Program-made: the position numbers and the translations under genes
Notes under the pieces: model-generated
The model's database searches: none
What the model saw: only the letters and a program-made list of their open reading frames with translations
Told to the model about the DNA's origin: nothing
Part shown: positions 26,301 to 38,244 of the stretch, piece by piece
How positions within the stretch are numbered: the first letter of the stretch is position 1
Layout of the letters: each line of letters opens with the position of its first letter
Source of the DNA: Smittium mucronatum
Lineage: Eukaryota; Kickxellomycota; Harpellomycetes; Harpellales; Legeriomycetaceae
NCBI GenBank assembly: GCA_001953115.1
Contig: LSSL01003741.1
Span: 1 to 52,321, forward strand
Length of the DNA stretch: 52,321 nt
Direction: 5' to 3'

Positions 26301-28693
26301 AAAAGTTGGTAATTTTTTGCTATCTAATTCTTTAATTCGAAATATTTCGCCTATATTGCTCACCTAAAATAAAATTTGATTGATTTGACTGACTTTTACA
26401 TATATTGATACATTATCGAACATCTTGAAATATTTTTACCAGTTAAATGGTAGAAAAATTCCTATATATAACCTTTTAACTAAGTATTCATAAAAAAAAA
26501 GAAAATCGAACCTAAATTTTTTTTATTTTTATTTTACCGAATTCAGATTTAATATTTTTTGAATTCAAAAAAAAAATTTTTTGTAACTTGTCTTCCTAAT
26601 ATATATTCATGTTCATTTTTTTTAATTTTACGAATTCCATATAAATTTATTTTTCTTATTATGAATTAGTTTTTACCGATTTCTTTTACTCCACCCACCC
26701 TCACTTTTAATCAAAATTCATTATGAAATAAGTATTATCAACAGTATGGAGAGTTTTTAAATTAAAATTTGTTATTTTTTACCCTATAAGAATCAAATCA
26801 ACATCAATAAAGACATAATATTCAACCGGAAAATAGAGTGTGATGTTATTAAATAATTTTATGATATGTTTATAAGCAGTTTTATACCCACGGAATTAAT
26901 ACAAAGATTTTAAAAAAATATCCATCAACTTATTAATAAATTCCTAGTTTTAATAGTATTTTTTGAAAATTTCCACCGAAATATTTGATAAAAATAATAA
27001 TTAAGAACTTTTTTTAAGGTTTCATATTTATTGGTTTCTTTCAAAAAAGCTTAGAATAATAAAATTGGCATAAAATAATGAAATAAAAATAATTAATTCC
27101 GTATAAGAAATTACACTTTGAAGTTAAAATGAGACTCAAAAAAATTAAGGAGAAAACAAATTTACACAGTGTAAGAAGTAAGATACTGGGTATACAGAAC
27201 TTAAAAAGATAAAATTTAATATGGATGTGATTTTCAGATCAACTCTTTTACTCGCTTTGGAAAAAATTTTAAGAGAAGAAAAAAAAATTACTGCAATTTA
27301 AAAATTTTAATCTTTAGGTATTCTGTAGCTATTATTGGATATTTGGAAATAAACTGAAATATTTTCATTCTTTTTCTTATTATATTTGAAATTAATACGA
27401 GAAAGTTTATTCACGGCTAATTTATATTTTGAAAAGTTTGTTCAAATAAAAAATAATGAATTTTCTTCAGAAAATTTTATCACTGATTTGTCAAAATATA
27501 AAACCAAATCTACAAAAAAAAACTCTTGCCATATTCAATCAAATTAAACCTCTATTGTCACTATATTTCAATATAATATTTTGTACAAACTGCAAATATA
27601 TTTCTAGATAGCTAGAAAATGACTTTATCCCTTAAAAAAAATTAAAATTAACCAAATTTTTTATAAAATAATATGTATCAAATAATAAATTTAAAGATGA
27701 AAAGTATAAAAGAGTGATAAGATAAAATCAGAAAAAAACCTCATTTTATTAAATCTAAAATTTAATATGAGTCAAAGGGTTCATTTTTTACAAATTCTGA
27801 GTAATGGGTTTGATAAATTTAGTTCATTTATCAAAACTTAATATGCGTATTCAAAAAACTCTACAGTTGTAGATTTTATTTAGATTATTCATCGCAAATT
27901 TTTGGAAGATATGACTAGTACAAAAATCGAAGTCAGAGATTTTTTTAAGTATATTTGACTGAAAAAAACTTATATTATTATTTTCAATTGATTATTTAGT
28001 TTAAATTTTTTATTTTTTATTTTTAAAAGGATAGTTGAAGATATATTTGAAATTGATATTGTTTTATGATTCGTGCTTCGTGCTTCAAATTTAACATAAC
28101 ATGTTAATGTTTAAACATAATTAAACGGGACTAATATATTTTATATTAGCAATTAAATAAAAAAAAATTATGATATATACTGCGAAATTTTTTTTTTTAG
28201 AGTATCAAAGAAATTTAAATATTATTTTAAAGTGCTATATTACAAATATACATATTCTTAATAAAAAAAATCGGTAAAATTAATTATTAAGCACAAAAAA
28301 ATATTACAAGAAATTAATTATAGTTTGTACTATACATTTTATTTTTTTAAAAAAAATTCCAAAAAAATTTAATAATTATCTAATTTTTTTCTAATCTAAA
28401 TAAAAATGAAATGTTCAAATTTTAGTAAAATTAGAAATAATAATTTGGAGTATGATTTTCATGATTGTAAGTATATTTCATTTTTAAAAAACCCTAATTG
28501 ATGACGTTGCTGTAGCTTTTGCCATATAAACTTAAAATAATAATTTTATGCTATACGACTAAAAAAACCTGTTATACTAGTTTTAAAAATTCTGCCGGTT
28601 ATTTTTATTGAGTCGTTTATTATATTTATTTATATATTTTATACTTAAGATATTTTCATTTTTAAAAATAATTTGGGTAAATTTTTTCTAATC
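23360..28693. other. AT-rich desert, no gene recognised
   Basis: The stretch is 5.3 kb with many homopolymer runs and TA tracts (for example 25363-25378). The longest open frame, 71 codons at 24435-24650, has no recognisable motif. Nothing else can be supported here. Confidence 0.5.
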
Positions 28694-29133
28694 GATTTTG
28701 AAAAAAGTGGTACATAACCAAAAAAAAGTGAATCAAATTTGGTTTAAATAAAATAAAAAAATTTGAGATTTTATAATTTTCTTTTATGCTTATTTTATAA
28801 GGAATAGAGTTTAATAAATTATTCATCTCACTAATATAAATAGACATTTTTAAATTTCCGTGAATTTATGGATAATATTGTATAATCTGACCAATAAACA
28901 CAATTCTAAAAAATATATATTTCAATAAGATACGTTCAAAAAAAGGAAATCTTAGCTTTTATTTTTTTATAATTTAACATGCAAAATCGCTTTAAAATTG
29001 TGAAATTTAAATTAAATTCAACTTTCAGCAAAAATGAGGGAAGAGGGGGGGGGATTTAATGTTTAATATAACTTTCCGTTTTAAATTAACCGAGTTTATG
29101 TATATTGTGATTTTTATCATTCAATACAATTTC
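28694..29133 (+). repeat. Left arm of the long inverted repeat
   Basis: The arm is 440 bases. Close to its outer end it has two AAAAAAGTG motifs (28700-28709 and 28731-28740). It lacks the extra block of about 170 bases found near the outer end of the right arm. Confidence 0.7.
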
Positions 29134-30461
29134 TTAAGATTTATTTAGTTCTATAAATTTTTTTCTAGATTAAACGAAGGGATTAATTTTTTTATAACTA
29201 ATTTTTTTTAAAAAAAGGTAACTTACATGAAAAATCTCAGTAAATGATTTGAATAACCAAAAAAGGAAATTATAATTTTTTTAAAAAAAATAGAAAACAT
29301 ATATATGTATATATATATAATGTTATTTAAATAAAAAAGATCCAATTATAAGCCAAATATCATATTTCTCATTTCAATTGCATCAGAAATTAATTGTTAC
29401 GCATTGTTATAAAATCTTTGCACATTTCTGCTATTGCAATCCCAATCGATTTACTGATGGTCAATCATATATTCTTAGTCGCCAACTCAATCTGGGTACA
29501 TTTCTGGTTCGGATTATCAAAATTGAGTATTTTAATTTTCTGAAACATCCTCTTTTTTTTGCATTTCTGTTTCGACAAAAATCCATGGATTCTCTGTAGG
29601 ATTATCATCAGATAAATGGGCCAAGATAAAAAGATAATAAAATATCATTTTTGCAAGTTATTTCTCTAATTATTAAATGGGATCATGCATTATCTGATGC
29701 TATTATGATTTTATGTTATGATACTCTCTTTGATGGAGCTTTCTATATCAGCTCATATACTCAAGAGTTGCAAATATCGGCTGTGTAACTTTTTTTTAAG
29801 TTTTAATATTTAAAATACCGATGGAAAAAAACCTTCAAATCATATTTAAATTCGGAAATTTTGTTTAAGATAAAATAAAAACAGCTATTTCACCTCTTCT
29901 TGATCTTTTCCTGGTTCACCCATTGAAAAAATTCCAGAGCTATAATAATCTACGAATTTATTTTTTTATTCACATCACTTTTTCTTATTCATCTGAGAAT
30001 TGGCTTATTTTGGCTCAAAAATTTTTTCTTTAGGAGTAAAAGTTCTAAAATTTAGACATATACTAATTTTTTCATACAAAATTTCAATCAGTACTCCTAA
30101 AAAAATAAATTGGAATAATTTCTTAGAATATAATCAGAATTTCTTCCATTTTTTAGATCATAATATAACAGCTATTATCTTTTAGATTAAAAATTTTAGG
30201 TCTCAAGCCACCTCAATTTTTGGGCTTCATATTTCCTGATTTAATCCAGCCATATGCTGTAGAGATTTGAATGTCATGAAAAGAGATACAACTGTAGAAT
30301 TAATTCTCTTTTTCGGCTAAATTTATCACTGCCGATTTTCTGAATCTAATTTTTTTCTATATTTATAAATTTGAACTAATATATTCACTCCTTTGATAAT
30401 ATTATTTTTTTCTTCCTATTTTTGAATTTTTTTATATAAATCCTCTTTATTTGTATTTTAT
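29134..30461. other. Interior of the inverted-repeat element, no recognisable gene
   Basis: The interior is 1.3 kb with better base balance than its surroundings over 29370-29790. Forward open stretches of 73 codons (29378-29599) and about 40 codons (ending near 29788, including KWDHALSDAIM) look protein-like in composition but match nothing I know and are separated by stops. If this is a transposon, they may be remnants of its protein. No transposase signature is visible. Confidence 0.35.
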
Positions 30462-31062
30462 GAAATTGTATTTAATGATAAAAATCACAATATACATAAA
30501 CTCGGTTAATTTAAAACGGAAAGTTATATTAAACATTAAATCCCCCCCCCCTCTTCCCTCATTTTTGCTGAAAGTTGAATTTAATTTAAATTTCACAAAT
30601 TTAAAGAGATTTTTCATGGTAAATTATAAAAAAATAAAGGCCAATATTTCCTTTTTTTAACGTATCTTACTGAAATATATATTTTTTAGAAATGTGGTTA
30701 TTGATCAGGTTATTCAATATTATCCATAAATTCACTAAAATTTAAAAATGTCTATTCATATTGCTGAGATAAATAATTTATTAAATTCTATTCTTCATAA
30801 AATAAGTATAAAAGAAAATTATAAAATCTTAAAATTTTTTTTATTTAAACCAAATTTGATTCACTTTTTTCGAATTAGAGTTTACTTTTTTCGTAATTGG
30901 TCGCACTAATTTGTATCCAATTTCACAGCTATTTAATTGGATGCACTATGAACAATTTTCATTCACTTATTTCGAATTTATTTTTGCTTATTTTTCATTT
31001 TCTTTCACTTTTTTCAAATTGACTTCACTTTTTTTTGGTTTGGTACCACCTTTTTCAAAATC
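30462..31062 (-). repeat. Right arm of the long inverted repeat, with extra CACTTTTTTC block
   Basis: The arm matches the left arm up to about 30866 and again at 31026-31062. Between them is an extra block of roughly 160 bases with repeated CACTTTTTTC-like decamers (30867, 31005, 31025 and looser versions between) and an ATCCAATT/AATTGGAT pair. Clustered short subterminal repeats are typical of transposase binding regions in some DNA transposons; that role here is inference. Confidence 0.6.
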
Positions 31063-33604
31063 TCATCTTATAATGTTTGAATGATTCTTTTGATTTCTTT
31101 CTATCAGAAATTATATTCTTATTTTTTTCTCTTTAAATTATATCATATTTCTATTGGCATATAAATTTAGAAAAATAAATAAATTTTATATAAATTATTA
31201 ATATATAAACGCTGGTTTATTACTATGCTGATCTATTAACTGTATTTACAGGGAAAATGGGAGTCATTTATATCACCCTAGTTTTCCCAGCAGGCATTTT
31301 TCAAGTTGATTGTGTGGCTAAGGTTATGAAACATTATCAATATAAATATTTATCGAAGTATAAGCTTGAGGCTTTAAAAAATAGCATCTTGTTGTTCACT
31401 CCAAAAAAGTTTCTGAAAACAGTTACCTAATACTTTTTACAAAAAATGTAGATTTTTTTAAAATTTTAAATTGGATAAAATAAAATAAAATTAAGATGGA
31501 AATTTATTTTTCTAAATTACATAATTGGGCGTGCTTTTATGTAAAGATTTGAATAAATAATCACTGTCATGAAAAGATTATTATTTTGTTCATGAGATGT
31601 TATAATATGCACAAAAAAGTTAATGTGTGTTTAAATAAAAATTTTATAATTTATCATTTAAAATCCAATTTTTTGGTATTTAACTTGTTTAATAGCCCAC
31701 AGAAGGTATACATGTAAATTTTAAAGATGTAGACTTTATATTTTTTTAAAAAACTATAGATTAAATTTTTTTATTATTTTCCTTAAAAATAATAAATATC
31801 CATCACTTTTAGAAATTTTAAACAAGAATAAATTATTAATTTGATATATATATATTTAATAATGAGTTTATTTAAATTTGTAAAATCTATAATTAATATA
31901 AAATGCATCTAAAAGAAATAGATCAATATATATATATTTGTATATTATGTTCAACAGAATCATTTCTGGATTTTAAATTTATAATATATCAAAAAAAACT
32001 TCAATATACAGATGCTTGTGTAATAAGAATGAATATTTTAAAAAATTATTCATTCATACGTTAAATCAATATTTCATTTGATCTTTATTTGAATATTAAT
32101 AATACAAAAAGATTTTCGGCTGCTTTATTGATTATTTTATCATTGAAAATAATAAGTAAAAGCATTTAAAAATTTTCTTTTTTTCTTTCTTTCTTATCAC
32201 TTAGGTAATGATTATATTATTTTTTTCAGATATTTAATAGCTTAAAAATTTTAATTGACAATAATATGGATTCTAATATCCAATATTTACGGAATAAGAT
32301 TTTATATTATCTTAATTTCAAAATTAGTTTCATTATTTACATGTTTATAATTGACTTAGCTAGTATAAACAATTTAGATTATAAAAAATATTATGATTCG
32401 GAATAAAATTATACTCTTAATGAATTTTAGTTTTAGTTTTTTTTTATGGGAAATTAATTTGGGTTGGAGTTATAATAGGAAGAAAATTCCGAATAATTTA
32501 ATCAAAAAATTTAATATATCAGGGATAAATATACATAAAATTAAAATTATATAGAGTTAATTAAAAAAATTCACAGCTTAATTTATAGTTTTATACGCAA
32601 TTATTTAAAAAAACGATAAATTTAATATATACGCTTGAAATATTCCAGGTCTTTTATTGTAAAAAAATAAACCATATTTCCTATAATGTCATGGAAATGG
32701 AACAAGAATAAATATTTATGATAGAGGAGTTATATTATTGATAAATGGTAAGGATTTTATATGGAATTTTTCTAGATAAAAATATAATCAATATAATTTA
32801 TACGCACATTCAAAGATGATATAAAATTAAATATATTTATAAATTTTTATAGAAAAGGTACTATTTTTAAAAAAAATTAATTTCTATTATAATTTTTTTG
32901 AGAATTATGTTAAAATTCTGCAGAAAAAATTTCAATTTCTTTTAGCTTATAATACTAATTAGTTATTTTTGTAATTAAACTCAAAGATATCTATTCCCGA
33001 GAAGAATTTCTTGGGTGAATTGAATTCACAGTAGTCAGCTATATAAATTTTAATAAAAAATTTCAAGAATTTATCATAGGATATTTTCCCTTATTATCTA
33101 TAATAATTAAATAAATATATAAAATAAATTTCAACTTAATTCATTTTAAAATATTAATAATTTCTATACAAAAAATTATCCCGAGAAATCAAAAAAATTC
33201 ATAAAAATGGTTATAAAATCTTTATAAATATTTAAAAGTTTTAAATCCATATTAGAAATCTCATAAATCGATTTTTTCTCAAAAATTTAAAGTTTTTTCA
33301 AATTTAAAATATTTATTTGTTTTTATAATCTAATTGAGAAAGAAAATTCTAAAAAAAATTCCCTTTTTAGAATTTTTTGAGCTAGAGTATTATCTTATAT
33401 ATAATTTGTTTTTTTTAAATCGAAGTTTTATATTATTTTTAGAATTTTTTATTTAATTTAAAATAAATTTGTCATGGAAAATATAAAAATGAGTATTTTT
33501 TTGATAACGCATTTCACATTTTCCGCTTGAAATCGAAAAAAATTGTTGATATTTTTGAAAGTTCTAGAAAATTTTTGCCATCTTGTTCATTGAATATCGG
33601 TAAA

Positions 33605-33665
33605 CCAATATGCCCTAGGTATGGAGATACTAGAACGACAGAGGAAAGTTGGGTAAAGATTTTAT
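33605..33665 (+). repeat. Dispersed repeat with TATGGAGCTACTAGAG core, copy B
   Basis: CAATATGCCCTAGG, then TATGGAGATACTAGAACG and CAGAGG, align with the copies at 16297-16370 and 52110-52184. Nothing coding is visible. Confidence 0.5.
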
Positions 33666-34490
33666 AAATCAATTTTTAGAACTTTTCATTATTTTTAAAA
33701 ATAAATGTCTCGTATGTAAAAAAAAAATTCATCAAATGAATTAAAATAAAATTTTCTCTCAAATTCCGTATTGTACCCAGCTGAATATTTAAAATTTGCA
33801 GAATAACGAAATATTCAGAATTTTTTTTTTGGAAATATATATTTCAAATAGAAAAAAATTATTAGTCTAAACTAATAAGGATGCAATGATTAATAAGCAC
33901 CCACCATTTGAAGAATCAAATTAGTAGTTCATTTATCATTTTTGGGAATTTAGGAACTTTTGGCTAAACATTTTGTTGCTAATATGACATTAAAAAAATA
34001 GCTAGTTTCACTGTTTCTATTATTTTGAAAATTTTTGGTGATAAAAAAAAACCATCATATCACGTTTATGAATTTCTATTTCACAGGATAGAAAAAATCA
34101 CAGATAATATCAATATAATACCTCTTAATTTTTTTCTTAATTTATACTCCCAATTTGATAATGCTCAATAAGATCACTATACCAAAGATTTTTCATTTTT
34201 TTACTATAACCAAATTAATCAAAAAAATTGATAGAAATAATGTTAATTAGTTCACTTAAGGGTTTTTTTAGATATTGAAATTACGAATAATTTATATTTA
34301 GTGGTATTTTTAACTGATGAATAAAAAAACTTAACCTTTCAATCTAGAAATAGCAGGTAGGTAGCAATTTTTTATTACTGATAAAAAGTTTAGTGTTGTT
34401 CACATGTCACAAGACGTGATATTTTCACATATTGGAGGTTAATGACTAAACACGATATATCAAGTAATGTTTTTTCCCTCTCAAATTCTG

Positions 34491-34518
34491 CTTGCACTTG
34501 CACTTGCACTTGCACTTG
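34491..34518 (+). repeat. CTTGCA hexanucleotide microsatellite
   Basis: About four and a half tandem CTTGCA units, with the last one imperfect. It lies inside a short open frame that would encode alternating Cys-Thr, which I regard as a by-product of the repeat. Confidence 0.8.
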
Positions 34519-36165
34519 TGCTTCCTTTTTTCTTTTTTTTTTAAAATCTCTGAATTATTTCCTTTTTTTTCATTTCAAATATAATGATATTTTAGAAAAC
34601 AGCATATTATTTTGGTTTAAGCAATTTTCTTCTAAAATAATGATTTTAAATATTAAATTAATAACATTTCAATAAATCAATCATCAGAAAAATAATTCTT
34701 GGATGGATTTATAATAAAATTACAAGATTTTTACATTTTTTATTTTGGCTCAAATATAAAATCGATTATGATATAAGATTTAAAATGATCATAATTAAAC
34801 TTTTAATTAAACATTATTAGTTATATTTTAAACTTAAGATCAAAAGGAAAAGATAATGATCACAATGTTGGTATAAATATAATCAAAAATGTTTATATTA
34901 AACAATTTTTTTAAAATATAGTTAATTTAACTTATTTTTATAAATTAGTTGAGAATAAAGATTCAAATTGCGTTTTTATCGGATTGGGATTCATTTAAAA
35001 TATTAGATTAGCACAAATGCAGCAAAATATGAGTAATTCCGTTATAAAACCCTTTTCCATTTTTAATTTCCAATAAAAGAATATTTAATGGTTTACTACA
35101 TAAATTAACCTAAGTCGATCAAATTTCTACTTTATATAATATATTTAATTTTTCAGTATGTTATTCAATCCGATTTATCATTAACAATAATACCAAATAC
35201 TATAAATGTTACCCAGTATATTACTTTATTTTTATTTTCTTTGGCATATATAATTTTCTGTATATGTTACTGATATTGGTTATAAAGGATCAGGACTGAA
35301 AGTCTACACTAACTACACATATAGGACCTACATATTACAAACGAAAATAAAAAAAAGTAAAGATCAGTTAAGGAAAGAATTACATAGTAATATTATTTTT
35401 TCTGAAAGCGACTACTAGAAAAATCTTATTGGCTAAAAGGATGTTGAAATTTCTTGATGGAAATAGGAAATAGTGCTTCAGGTCACATATCCATACAATG
35501 ATATAACATCACCCTAATTCTTTATAATCCAGTAATGTATTTGGTTGAAAGATCGAGTTTTAAGGATGGTGGCAGTGTTTTATTCATTAATACTGAATGA
35601 AAATATAGCTAGTTGATTTATAAACTAAGATATAGCTTTCAGATGCTTTGGATTTTATATATAAAGTAGTTAGGGAAATTCATTTCTTCCTGAAAAATAA
35701 CCGCAATAAAAATATACAATGTTTTTTCGATTTGACCCTTTTTGGTTTTTGGTTCTAGCATTTCTAAAGTAGCCAATTATTTGTTAATATTCAAAAAGGT
35801 ATTTTGATCCACTTTCATTGGCTATATATAGCAGTTATTTAATCCTTTTTTTTTTGATCAGAAAAATTCGTCAAGTTTTAATAGTTTGCATAAGAAAAAT
35901 GTTTTCTAGCTTGGAGAAAGATACATGAATTTGATTTCAAAATTTAGAGCTACTTTCGATTTCTCAATTTTTGCTGGAAGTTTTCGATACCGAAAGTTCA
36001 ACTTGGCCGTATCTCCTCGGATACCACACGCACTTAAATTATCAGAGGTAAAATAAGATTGATTTTTTGTGTACTGTTTTACTTTCTTCTTCCCATTTAA
36101 CTTTTTTTTACTTTTTCCTAAAAAAAACTCAGAGCTTTAGGAATTTTGATTTTCTAAAAAAAACG

Positions 36166-38244
36166 ATGCAAGATACCGCTACTAAAAAACGGAAGATTGA
36201 TGTTGGGGATGAGAATTCGAAATTATCGACTGGTGATAAGGTCAATGATTTTAGTCTATCAACCCAAACCGAAACTAAAAATGATTGTAAAAGTTCAATT
36301 AAAAAAAAGCTGAATGGGAAACAATTAAAATTTTTGAAAAAAAATTCAAATACTGGGATAATTAGTGAGATCAAAGTGTTTTATTCAGAATTACTAGAAT
36401 TGGGTAAAATGGATCTAAACTCATTGAACAAAAGGGTTTGGTTTAATTCCAAACCTGAAGATGAATTAAATTGGTGCACTAATCCTCCATCAGTTGCAGT
36501 AAGAGAGTATATCGTCTCAAAAGAAACTTCTGAAAAGGATCAAACTGCAGGTAAAATTGATCAAAATTCCTCAAACTCTTCACCCCTTAAGCCAGATCAA
36601 TTGAGTCTAATAGTTCATAAATTAATGACTAACGGTCTCGGATTAGCTACTACTCAAGATCTAAAAGAATTGAAAAGGTTGGTAAGTGATGGCCAAAAAA
36701 TTTGGTTCTATGTTGTTCCTTTCACATTACCTGGTGAATTGATTTCAGCAAAAGTTATTGAAAATTCTTGGGGTTATTCCTTATGCGATTTAGTAGAAAT
36801 CATTGATAATAAATCTGCATCTAGAATTGCTCCAAAATGCCAATATTTTGGAAAATGTTCAGGGTGTCAGCTACAAATGGTTGACTATGAGACTCAACTC
36901 GAATATAAAAGGTCCTTTGTAAATTCTGTTTTCGATTTGGAAAACCCAGAAATTTTAAAATCCATTAAATTCGGAGAAGTTGATCCAGTAGCCCATCTTG
37001 ACTCCAAAAGCTTCGGGTACAGAACAAAACTGACCCCCCACTTTGAAATATTTAAATGGCTCCCTAAATCCCAAACCAAAATAGGATTTAACTATACAAA
37101 CCGCAGAGAAATAATGGATATCGAAGAGTGCGTCATCGGTACAGATTCTGTAAATTCTGGCCTTGCTGTGGCTCGAAAAAATACCATGGATAAAATTGAG
37201 GATTATAAAAGAGGTGCCACCTTATTAATCAGAGAAACAAACGTTACAGACAATGGTGTGGATAAGAAAGGTTATGTACTCAGTCCAAAGGATGAAGTTG
37301 AAGAGCTGGTGCCTGTTTTTGTTTCCGATAAAACCGATACTTGCACAACATACCAAATTTTAGATTATTTGAATGTGATATCTCGGCCAGATAGTAATTG
37401 GAATGATAGAATTGTCAATCCCAAACTCGGGGATAGGTGGAATAAAATTTCACCTCCCAGTCAAGCTGATATAAGTATCGAGTTATGCCCCACAGATACT
37501 GATCCTATTTGCGTACCTGCTGAGGTAAAATTAGCTTTGGAGTCAGGTAATGTAGATATTTACACACAGAACATGAGATTCAGGTTCTTGGCTTCCTCGT
37601 TTTTCCAAAACAACAACTCCATCATCCCCAAATTGGTATATCATGTTGGTTTATCTATCAATAAAGCCAGTTTGAAAAGGGTATCTTCTGGCCGTAATAA
37701 AATTACAAATTTGGTTGATGTTTATTGTGGAGCAGGTTTATTTGGAATTTCTTTGAGTCATGGATTTAAGTCTGTTGTTGGAATAGAAATATCAAAAGAA
37801 TCGATACGAAACGCCATTAGCAATGCATCATTAAACAATATTACAAACTGCAGTTTTTCTCAGGGGGATGCATCGGACATTTTCGCCAAGATAAAACCCT
37901 CCAGCTCCAGTTCTGATGCGAAGTTAGATCCTTCTATCACAGCCGTGATAATCGATCCTCCTAGAAAAGGCTCAAATGAAGAGTTTTTATCCCAACTTAT
38001 GGACTACGGACCTGCTGTTATAGTTTACATTGCTTGCGGAGTGCCAGCTCAAGCTCGAGACATAAACTATCTATTGAAGAATGGAAATATACTTACAAAT
38101 TCCAACTTTTCCTCAAAAAACGACGTATCAATGTCAGAGAAGTCTGGGACTCCTGTCTACGAAATAAGCTCCGTTACTCCCTTCGACCTATTTCCACAAA
38201 CATATCATGTTGAAAACGTTGTTACGTTGGTTAGAGCATTTTGA
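36166..38244 (+). CDS. TRM2: tRNA (uracil-54-C5)-methyltransferase, Trm2 type
   Basis: The enzyme uses S-adenosylmethionine to make 5-methyluridine at position 54 of the tRNA T loop. The single exon encodes 692 residues from the first in-frame ATG; the frame is open further upstream but lacks an ATG there. The first 40 residues are Lys-rich and could bind RNA or direct nuclear entry. C225, C231 and C234 in a C..FG.C.GC.LQ motif resemble the iron-sulfur cysteines of the TrmA/RumA family. The methyltransferase core shows SSFFQNN, VDVYCGAGLFG (D518 onward) and DPPRKG (D597). The catalytic nucleophile is C624, set in YIACG rather than the common YVSCN. E683 in HVENV near the C-terminus is the expected base. 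PFDLFPQT precedes it, as in fungal Trm2. The gene converges on the kinase gene 1.15 kb downstream. Confidence 0.94.
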   Translation: MQDTATKKRKIDVGDENSKLSTGDKVNDFSLSTQTETKNDCKSSIKKKLNGKQLKFLKKNSNTGIISEIKVFYSELLELGKMDLNSLNKRVWFNSKPEDELNWCTNPPSVAVREYIVSKETSEKDQTAGKIDQNSSNSSPLKPDQLSLIVHKLMTNGLGLATTQDLKELKRLVSDGQKIWFYVVPFTLPGELISAKVIENSWGYSLCDLVEIIDNKSASRIAPKCQYFGKCSGCQLQMVDYETQLEYKRSFVNSVFDLENPEILKSIKFGEVDPVAHLDSKSFGYRTKLTPHFEIFKWLPKSQTKIGFNYTNRREIMDIEECVIGTDSVNSGLAVARKNTMDKIEDYKRGATLLIRETNVTDNGVDKKGYVLSPKDEVEELVPVFVSDKTDTCTTYQILDYLNVISRPDSNWNDRIVNPKLGDRWNKISPPSQADISIELCPTDTDPICVPAEVKLALESGNVDIYTQNMRFRFLASSFFQNNNSIIPKLVYHVGLSINKASLKRVSSGRNKITNLVDVYCGAGLFGISLSHGFKSVVGIEISKESIRNAISNASLNNITNCSFSQGDASDIFAKIKPSSSSSDAKLDPSITAVIIDPPRKGSNEEFLSQLMDYGPAVIVYIACGVPAQARDINYLLKNGNILTNSNFSSKNDVSMSEKSGTPVYEISSVTPFDLFPQTYHVENVVTLVRAF

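Larger units (their letters stand above)
28694..31062. mobile_element. Element bounded by long inverted repeats
   Basis: The DNA at 28694-29133 reappears in reverse complement at 30462-31062, about nine bases in ten identical by eye. Landmarks include a nine-G run at 29045-29053 mirrored by a ten-C run at 30542-30551, and TCATTTTTGCTGAAAGTTG matching its complement. Both outer ends carry the GATTTTGAAAAA / TTTTTCAAAATC terminus. The arms enclose 1.33 kb of unrelated, slightly more GC-rich DNA. No direct repeat of target type is clear at the outer ends. It may be a degenerate DNA transposon with long terminal inverted repeats, a foldback element, or two head-to-head copies of one repeat. Confidence 0.65.
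31063..36165. other. AT-rich desert upstream of TRM2
   Basis: The stretch is 5.1 kb without a supported gene. It contains one dispersed repeat copy (33605-33665) and a hexanucleotide microsatellite (34491-34518). The last 450 bases hold two CCAAT/ATTGG pentamers (around 35772 and 35815) and probably include the TRM2 promoter. Confidence 0.5.

Noticed and set aside
34442..34675. 77-codon open frame across the CTTGCA repeat
   Set aside because: The only patterned part is Cys-Thr alternation produced by the microsatellite.
36067..36165. N-terminal extension of the Trm2-type protein by 33 codons
   Set aside because: The open frame begins with TTG and has no ATG before 36166; the extension is aromatic and T-rich like leader DNA.
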